Positions 56,301 to 64,000 of a stretch of DNA of 64,000 nucleotides are shown here, in pieces. This DNA comes from Podocnemis expansa (taxonomy: Eukaryota > Chordata > Testudines > Podocnemididae), in contig ML682029.1 of the NCBI GenBank assembly GCA_007922195.1, forward strand, positions 1,696,713 through 1,760,712, in the 5' to 3' direction. Both the position numbers and the translations under genes were made by a program. Within the stretch, counting starts at the first letter, position 1. The number at the start of each line of letters is the position of its first letter. The notes below the pieces were generated by a model. It had not been told where the DNA came from, made no database searches, and was given only the letters and a program-made list of their open reading frames with translations.

Positions 56301-58160
56301 GAGAGCCAGGAACTTCAAAGATTGTGATAAAGAATCTGACTAACCATTCATAACATTGGTTAACTGACACGCTGCCCTAACAGTGTGCTCCCAGTATCCC
56401 TTCCCCTTTTCCCCCTCCAAACCAAGGGTATGGGCATACAAGGAATCCCTTAACTACCCTCACTCACTGGATCCACCACCAGTTATCCAAGGGTCACTTT
56501 TTGATTGCCTGTACTGGGCCTGTAAACTAGCAGAGGCCTGAATCCATATGGGTGTCTTGCAAACATCCAACCCCACAGCACAGATAGCTGACTTGCCAAA
56601 GGCAAATTGGTCAGCAACAGACCTATAGATATCTGGGGTAACCAGCTTTCAGAGGGCAACAATAAGGCCTGTCTCATCTGCATTATCTGACCCTGGAAAG
56701 TGGGGGCAGGTTACTCACATAGCTCTAGGAAGACAGCTGTAACGATCTTGAGGGTTCATTAAAGATGATACTATTGAATGAGTAAGGAATAGAACTTTAA
56801 TCATACAGACAGGTATCCAGGTGTGTACTTGGGAGCAGCCATGTTAGATCTTCTCTGGGGCACATCTCCCAATTTACACAACAATGACAAGCATATCACC
56901 ACAACAGCTTTCTTCATGCAGAAATTCTGGGTCCACTGTTCGTCATTTCAGAGCTGAATCATGATACAATCCCACCACTCTGTGCTTGCAGCCCTGCTTC
57001 AGAATCACTGGTCAGCAAAGGGAAACTTCATAGCTATTAAAAATCTGCATCCAGAGTTTCCACTGGTCCATGTCTGCATATAACCTGCATGCTCTTAGCA
57101 AGCCATAGTACCATCTTCTCAGGGTGATAAACTACTGTCAAAATACCTTCCACATCACATGCTGTTTCTGCCTCCTGTTTCTAATGAGAGTTGCATCAAT
57201 GCCAGCATTTGGAACTGGTCATTTTCCTGCATTGGATCCGTGACCTGCCACTGGCTGGAATGGAAGCCACAGGCAGATAGCTAGAGCTAGCCAAGCCAGA
57301 AGAGGTTTATGTTACTGAGCTGTTGGGTTAAGACCACTTCCATAGCGAAGCCTAGGAAGGACAAACTAGTTCTCGCCCCATACGCTGCTAGTGCTAAGAA
57401 CTATGGGATAGGAGCCTTAACACTTTGCAAGTGAGTGGTGCACCAGTGTGGATGCAGCAACTCAAGTAGGACAATGCTGTATAAATACTCACGCACATGC
57501 TAGGCTAACTGGGTGGAAAGACTCAAGTGCCCTTCACTCAGTGTAACTGCAGCGAAGAGATCTCTTCTGTCAACTTCATTTTGCATCATTAAATGCTCTC
57601 GTGGTTTCACGGGGTTACAGTACAGTCTTCATTTTCTGGCTTGACTGGTTATTTAATATTGCTGCATGCTGTTGAAAAGTTGCTGTGTTTCATTCCAGCA
57701 TTTCAGGTAGTGCCTGAAGTGACCGTCATGTATAATGGCTTATAAAGTGCTCTGAGCTCATAGGAATAAAGAAATCAGTGTACTGGATGGGCCCAATGAA
57801 CTAGCTGCTTCAGGCAAAATCATACAAGCTCTCATAAGGGATGTTTATACACGAGCATGTCCATGGAGATAGTTTCTTTCTGACCCCCCAAGGCATTTAT
57901 TGGAAGACTTACATTCTGAAGCAAAAGAGTTCATCTTCTTTATAGATTTTACTTTAGCCGATCTAACTACAGCTAATTGTTTTTTAATCTAACTCTGTTC
58001 CAAGGACCTTTGGAGACAAAATGTGTTTATACAATTAAGATCATTACTGTAGATATTTTCCTCTGTAGATTGCAAATTTGGAATTTGCTTGTGCCTTCAC
58101 TTCCATGATCACTGCATGACCAGGTTCCTTCTGTAAATGTTCACAGGACAAGTGTTAGAT
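53336..58160. other. intergenic, mostly unclassified
   Basis: At about 54440-54640 (gcatctaggagcgctggtcg, gcccccaatgagcttacaat) lies an old amniote interspersed repeat of a type I cannot name. From 55253 (tgtcaaggctttttccccgc) to about 56371 (...ttaactgaca) the sequence looks like an LTR-type retroelement end, unproven by duplication. Nothing is recognised in the remainder. Confidence 0.4.
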
Positions 58161-58189
58161 AAGAACTTGTCTCAGCACATCATGACCCT

Positions 58190-58400
58190 GATTCTGATTC
58201 CTATGGGTTCCATGTTTGAACCACTGGTTGCTTGTTATCTGCTGCATCTATCAGTGAAGATAGCACTTTTGGTGGCCATTACCTCAGCTAAATGAGATGG
58301 GAAGCTGTGTGTCATCATGTCAAAGCCTCCTTATACGGATATTAATTCTACTTAAATCTATATCCTGTGTTCTCAGGTAGTGTTTAAATGTTTGCTCTCT
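58190..58400 (+). pseudogene. DIRS-like tyrosine recombinase fragment
   Basis: One forward frame reads GSMFEPL, then LLHLSVKIALLVAITSAK, stop, DGKLCVIMSKPPYTDINST, stop, then IYILCSQVVFKC. The pattern (K.ALLVAITSA..VGEL...PPYT) is the N-terminal part of the DIRS-type recombinase domain, upstream of the tail seen at 13792. Two stops in 70 codons show long decay. Confidence 0.5.
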
Positions 58401-58710
58401 AATGCTAAAAATGTTTGTTAAAACTGTAAATTCCCCATAACCAGGGGAGAATTATTATCAAGTGTGAAATAATAGTATTACCTCTGGCCCTTCAGAAAAG
58501 GCTATTGAATCTAAACGGGGCCACTGTGATATAAAAACTTTTTGTCAATTGCTCCACCCACTTATGAAGAAATTACATGCAGGACTGCTTGTCGCATCAG
58601 CCTGGATTCTAGATGAGAGGAGGACAAAAATTCTTTAGCAGAAGATATTGAGGGTTGTGGGGTATTTTTTTTTTCTTTCTTTGAACTCTGAGGGACACAT
58701 AAGCAGATTG

Positions 58711-58965
58711 CAGAGGGGTCCCTGTGTTAGTCTAGTTCAGCAAAACAAGCAAGTAAAAACAATGAGAGTCCTCTGGCACCTTAAAGAACAACAGATTTCT
58801 TCGGGCATAAGCTTTCATGGGCTCCAACCTATTTCATCAGATGCATCTGACGAAGTGGGTTGGAGCCCATGAAAGCTTATACCCAAAGAAATCTGTTAGT
58901 CTTCAATGTACCACAGCACCCTCATTGTTTTTACTATACAACAGACTAATGCAGCTACCCCTCTG
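58711..58965. repeat. short interspersed family, full-length fold-back copy
   Basis: The head cagaggggtccctgtgttag, tctagttcagca runs through ggcaccttaaagaacaacag and gggcataagctttcatgggc to an ATGCAT centre at 58841-58846. It then returns through gcccatgaaagcttataccc, gttagtcttcaatgtaccac and cagactaatgcagctacccc to tctg. The arms are about 125-130 bp and include the head on both sides. Confidence 0.87.
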
Positions 58966-58973
58966 AAAACAAA

Positions 58974-59090
58974 CATGAGTCCTGTGGTACTTAAACACTA
59001 ACACATTTATTTATTACATGAGCTTTTGTGGGAGAAAATCCCACTTTGTCAGACACTTTGAAGATGGGGGAACTTACAGAATGGGAGGAA
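58974..59090 (+). repeat. short interspersed family copy (single)
   Basis: tgagtcctgtggtacttaaa, cactaacacatttatttatt, acatgagcttttgtgggaga, aaatcccactttgtcagaca, ctttgaagatgggggaactt. It is directly adjacent to the fold-back copy. Confidence 0.8.
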
Positions 59091-60960
59091 AATAAATGCA
59101 CGAAGGGGAAGTCATAGTATCAGGTCAGGTTGTGACAGAAAATCAAAGCAATAGATATAAGCAAGAGATCCTTAACCTGGGCATGGCTTGGGTTAGTCCT
59201 GACAGACATAAAGGCTTGCTTACTATAGAAGTTTCTATTACCTTTTGAATTTAAGAATATATCTTATTTGTGTACGTATGTTTCCTGCTTTACTCTTGTA
59301 ACTCTCTTATTCCTTCTTTCAGTTAATAAATCTTTAGTTATTGTATTACAGGATTGGCTACAAGTGTTGTCTTTGATTTGAAATCTGAATACAATTGACC
59401 TTGGGAAAGTGACTGCTCCCCTGGGACTGGGATTAACCTGATGTGAACTGAGAGGGGATGGGGTGGAGATTCCTTTGTATAATCTCGGGTCAGGGGACAA
59501 ATGCCACCCTGATAGGTACTCTGGGAAAACATACAGCTGAATAGAAAATACATATACAAACGTATCTCAAAGAATGACAGTCACTGTTTTAAACTAAGGG
59601 CTGGGGGAAGCCCATGGGTACAGAAAAGCGCACAGCTTGGACAGAGATCACACAGGGAGGATTTAATTAATGGGGATTCTCTATATCAGGGTAAACAGGA
59701 GAGAACAAAAGTTGATAAAGCATAGGTGGGAACTGAAGAGAAACAGTCAAATGAAAAGAGTCTCATTCAATTACATCCCAAGAAAGAAGACAGCTAACAA
59801 ATGATAATTTTTTTAAGGGCCTGTTTACTAATGTAAAAAGTGTAAATATTAAGATGGATGAAATTGGGTGCCTGACATTAAATGAGGCTATTGAGGTAAT
59901 AGGTATCAAAGAAATTTGGTGGAATGATGACAATTAATGGAACATTATTATACCACTGTACAAAATATATAGGGATGACAGAATAGGTCATGGTTGTGGC
60001 ACCACACGTGAAAGCACAGTGTCAGATTTAGTAGAAATCTTAAAGTAATCTCATTATCTCCTTGAATCTCTATGGATAGAAGTTTGATGTTTGAATAATA
60101 AAAGTACAGCAGTAGGGATATATTACTGACCATCTGACCAGGATCAAGACGGTGACTGTGAAATGCTTTGAGAGATTAGAGAGGTTATAAAAATAGAAAA
60201 CTCAGAAAAAATGGGGGATTTCAACTATCTCCACATTGACTGGGTACATGTCACCACAAGACAGGATGCAGAAGTAAAATTTCTAGATGATATTAATGAA
60301 GCTGTTTGGAGCGGCTAGTCACGAGACCCACAGAAACAGAGGCAATTCTTCATTTAGTCTTCAGTGGTGCATGGGAGATGGTGCAAGAGGTGATTATAGG
60401 TGAACCACTTGGTAATAGAAACCATAATATAATTAAATTTAACTTCCTTGCGGGGAGGGGATGATACCAAAGAAGCGCACCACAGTAGTACTCACCTTGA
60501 GAAAGGGGAACTACACAAAAATGCGGCCGCTAGATAAATGGAAATTAAAAGGAACAATCACGAGTGAAATGTCTGCAAGATAAATGAAAACTTTTAAAAA
60601 GCAACATCACAGAAGCTCAAATAAAAATGTAGATTCCCAAGAACTAATAAGATGGCCAAAAAATGCAGCCACGGCTAAACAATGTAACAAAACAAACCAA
60701 ACAAACAAAAACGGTTAGAGGCAAAAAGACATCCTTTAAAAAGTGGAAGTTAGGGGGCATAAACTTAGCAAGTTCGGTATAAGAATACAATTAGGCAGGC
60801 CAAAAAAATTTTGAAGAGCAAGTAGCAAAAGACTAAACAACTAGTAGAAGATATTTTTAAAATAAAAGTACATCAGAAGCAGGAAGCCTACCAAATACTC
60901 TGGGGCTACTGGATGATTGAGGTACTAAGAAGAGCATTCAAAGATGAGGTTACTGTAGAG

Positions 60961-61148
60961 CAGGGGTCTCAAACTCAAATTACCACAAGGGCCACATGAG
61001 GACTAGTATGTTAGCCCACAGGCCTCACGACTGAAACCTTTTCATACAATGGTATTGCCGATATTGGTAACAATAGTGTCATTGCGGGCTGCAGGAAATA
61101 GCTTTAGGGGCCACATGCGGCCCGCAGGCCGTGTGTTTAAGACCCCTG
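60961..61148. mobile_element. hAT MITE ('GGGGTCTCAAACTC' family), nested in CR1
   Basis: The ends are CAGGGGTCTCAAAC and GTTTAAGACCCCTG, with the exact duplication CTGTAGAG at 60953-60960 and 61149-61156. The flanking CR1 sequence rejoins cleanly. Confidence 0.94.
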
Positions 61149-62642
61149 CTGTAGAGAATCTAAATGAATTGTTTGCATCAGGTTTTCTTGCAGTGAATGT
61201 GAGGGAGATTGCAACATTTGATCCCTGCCCCAGAACAGGATGTCAATAGAGGTGGCTTTGGAACAAATTAATACATGAAGTTATGAGGACCAGATATTCA
61301 GGTATTCACCCAGGAGTTTGGAAAGAACTCAGATATGAAATTGCAAAACTACTAAGCATGGTATGTAACATATCATTGAAATCGGTGTCTGCCAGATGAC
61401 TGGAGGACAGCTAATGTGACGCCAGTTCAAAAAAGCCCCAGAGGTAATTCTAGCAACTACAGGCTGGTAGGTCTAATTCCAGTACTGGGCAAACTGGTTG
61501 AAACTATAGTGAAGAACAGCGAGTTATCAGACACACAGATGAAGACAACTTGTTGAGGGAGTCACCATAACTTTGTAAAGAGAAATCATGTTTTACCAAT
61601 CTATTAGAGTTCTTTGAGGCAGTCAACAAGCATGAGGAAAAGAGTGATCTTGTTTATCTGTTGTACTTAGACTTCCAGAAAGTCAAGGTCTCATAACAAC
61701 GTTCTTAAGCAAAGCAAGCTGTTACGGGAAAGAAGGTAGTTCCTCTCATGGATCAGTAACTGGTTAAAAAGACACGAAGTGAAGGATAGGAATAAAGTCA
61801 GTTTTCTGAATGGAGAGAAGTAGCTCTTAGGCTCTGTATTGGGACCACTGTTCAAAATATTCATAACTGATCTAGAAAAAGATGTAAACAGTGAGGTGGC
61901 AAAATCTGCAGATGATACAAAACTACTCAAGGTAGTTTAAATACAAAGCAGACTGCAAAGAGTTACAAAGGGATCTCACAAAACTAGGTGACTTGTCAAC
62001 AAAATGGCAGCTGAAATTCAATGTTAATAAATGCAAAGTAATGCACGTTGCAAAACATAATCCCAACTATACAAACAAAATGATGAGGTCTAAATTAGCC
62101 GTTATCACTCAAGAATGAGATCGAGGGGTTGCTGTGGAAAGTTCTGCAAAAACATCCATTCAATGTGCAGCAGCAGTTTAAAAAAAAGAAAAAAAAAAGC
62201 TAATAGAATGTTAGGAATAATTAGGAAAGGGATAGGTAAAAAAAAAAAAGAAAGTATCATGATGTCACTATATAGATCCATGGCGCATCCACACCTTGAA
62301 TGCTGTGTGTAGTTCTGGTCATCCCATTTCAAAACAGTCATATAAGAAACAGAAAAGGCCCAGAGAAGGGGAACTAAAATGACTGAGGGTATGGAACAGC
62401 TTCCATATGAAATTAGATTAGAACCATTCATCTTGGAAAAGGGGCAATGGAAGAATATGATAGAGGTGTGTAAAATCATGAAGGATGTGCAGAAAGAGAC
62501 TAAGGAAGGTGTTATTTACCGCTTCACATAACACAAGAACCAGGGGGTCACCTGATGAAACTAATAGGCAGCAGTTCTAAAACACATAAAATGAAGGGTG
62601 ACGTTGGCCACTGTTGGAAGTCAGGATACTGGGCTAGATAAG

Positions 62643-62786
62643 TTCCAGAGGGGCAGCTGTGTTAGTCTAGTTCAGCAACACAAACAAAGGGTCCTCTGAC
62701 ACTTTTAAAGACTAACAAATTTATTTATCACATGAACTTCTGAAGGAGAAAATCCTACTTCATCAGACGCTTTGAAGAATGGGCTG
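62643..62786 (+). repeat. short interspersed family copy nested in CR1 3' end
   Basis: The head agttccagaggggcagctgt, gttagtctagttcag, then cacttttaaagactaacaaa, tttatttatcacatgaactt and cagacgctttgaagaatggg. CR1 sequence (ggatactgggctagat | acactggtctgacccagtat) lies on both sides. Confidence 0.82.
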
Positions 62787-62825
62787 AACACTGGTCTGAC
62801 CCAGTATGGCCATTCTCATACTATA

Positions 62826-64000
62826 ATACAGGTAAGTAATCATTTTGGGGAAAGATGTATGTATATAGGAGTGAATTGTTTTGGTGAGTGTCTAGATCTT
62901 TTAAAAATAAATAAATAAATATGCACACCCTGCTATGGGTTTACGTTAAACTAGAGAAAGCAAAGTCAAAGCGATGCTCCTTGGACTTGGTGCGGACAGC
63001 GATGGTGTTTGTGATGCTCCTTAATTTCTGTGGGAGTTCACAGCACAGTTTCAGACTAGCCCCTCCAAAAGATCTGTTTCCACCACAGGTGAACTGAATC
63101 CTTAATTACTGAAAGGCCCAGGATGCTCAAGGAGTGGAAACATCCATCCTCCATTTCCAAACTTAGGTAGCATTTTTGATATCGTGGGCCAAGGCTTGGA
63201 GACAATGATCGAAAATGTGAGTCAGGCTTTACTGAGGTAGCAATCCTAGTTCCTTCCTCCTTCCCACCACGGCACAGCCCTTCCCAACATGGTGTCTAGT
63301 GGCCCCATGTTCCCCGAAAGTCCTCAGTTTTTCCAATGCGCTCACTTGTCTCTGATGGTACCTTCCTCATTTCAAAGTGCCGGGCTGCTGCCCTCCTCCG
63401 GCACAGCATTCAATGGCGCTCACCCCTCTTTCCCCCACAGCCCCCAGTGACTCTGACCCCTCCTCCCACACTGCACCCAGTGGCCCTCCTCCTTCCTCCC
63501 GCACAGCCAAGGTTGCCACCACTCCTACGGTTCCCAGGTACCAAAGCCTGGAAAGGAGGCCGGGGAAGGACGAAAAGGAGCACACTGGCGGATACACAGA
63601 ACAAACATAGTATTAACGTCATATTCTTCTGGGTTTTTGGGGGGGGGGGGCCTGGAACGCTGCCCTCTAAACATAAGGTATTCCAGGGCATCCCTGCACC
63701 CTCTAACCCCTACAGGTAAAAAGCCAGACAAAATCATGTTTTCATAATGCCTGCCAGATGGAAGACGTGAAGGTAAAGAGGAGGACACGTCCTGCTTTTG
63801 CCTGACATTTGGTAACCCTAACTAACCACTCCGGGCTTGACCCTGAGACTATGGGTTTTAATTGCTTATTTCGGGGTTAGGGGTTTAATGGTCAAATCTC
63901 TGGGCAACTGATGCGCATACGAAGTGGCACATTGGCAGCCCTGCCCCCAGCACCCAGGGGCCCTCGCCCCCACTGCAGCCAGGGGCCCTCGCCCCCCCCC
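62826..64000. other. intergenic end of window
   Basis: A short (aaat)n tract at about 62900-62920. A degenerate C-rich tandem at 63395-63510 (ccccagtgactctgacccct, cccagtggccctcctccttc). A G-run sits at about 63641-63651. The last 70 bases begin another C-rich repeat (ggggccctcgcccccactgc) cut by the window edge. Open frames here are compositional. Confidence 0.5.

Larger units (their letters stand above)
59595..62825 (+). pseudogene. old, long CR1 LINE (ORF2), interrupted twice
   Basis: It begins upstream of the endonuclease region (gaactgaagagaaacagtca), passes through GDF-like endonuclease and RT blocks in broken frames (for example gtcacttagacttccagaaa-type and gtggcaaaatctgcagatga, the ADD region), and ends ggtctgacccagtatggcca, ttctcatac. 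It is interrupted by a hAT MITE (60961-61148) and by a short-family copy (62643-62786). Many frameshifts; inactive. Confidence 0.78.

Noticed and set aside
55253..56371. LTR with TGTCAAGG...ACTGACA ends
   Set aside because: No target duplication, primer-binding site or partner LTR seen; not claimed as a defined element.

Overview
This window is vertebrate nuclear DNA, most probably from a turtle, though a crocodilian or another sauropsid is possible. The reasons are spliced exons of a conserved animal gene, many CR1 LINE copies with the '(g)attctatg' 3' tail usual in sauropsids, many short hAT-type elements with 8-bp target-site duplications, DIRS-like tyrosine-recombinase retroelements, and long introns. 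There are no bacterial operons, CRISPR arrays or tRNA/rRNA genes. Nearly all long open frames are chance frames in GC-rich repeats.

Layout. (1) 1-28.9 kb holds the last six exons (+ strand) of a STRIP-family gene, called STRIP2. They encode the C-terminal 281 residues plus a partial codon, followed by a stop at 26951-26953 and a 3' UTR that probably ends near 28.92 kb. (2) 28.9-36.5 kb is intergenic. It carries a nearly complete CR1 (about 29.2-32.4 kb), another CR1 3' end, and a four-deep nest of DNA transposons at 35.4-36.35 kb. (3) 36.6-37.35 kb is a CpG island, the probable promoter of the next gene. (4) 41966-42169 is the main coding exon of SMKR1 (small lysine-rich protein 1), with a poly(A) signal at 42435. 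The order STRIP2 then SMKR1 on one strand is that of human 7q32, and it is the main reason for choosing STRIP2 over STRIP1. (5) 42.5-64 kb is intergenic and dominated by repeats: a GC-rich hAT-like element, a Tx1-like LINE tail, an old long CR1, a DIRS fragment and many short insertions. No further gene exon was recognised.

The unusual content is the structure of the mobile DNA. It includes an insertion series with exact or near-exact 8-bp duplications that lets relative ages be read. A short interspersed family recurs as fold-back (inverted) dimers, including one perfect 181-bp palindrome. hAT-like elements have cores of GC-rich minisatellite. Two DIRS-like 3' ends lie in opposite orientation within 2.6 kb. 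An assembly gap falls inside a CR1 copy and is probably mis-sized. The CpG island carries paired MYB-type sites, an RFX half-site and a forkhead site, which fits a motile-cilium gene programme. No previously undescribed functional system is demonstrated. The fold-back family is the best candidate for something not well described. Domain and family names rest on recognition by eye; no database search was run.
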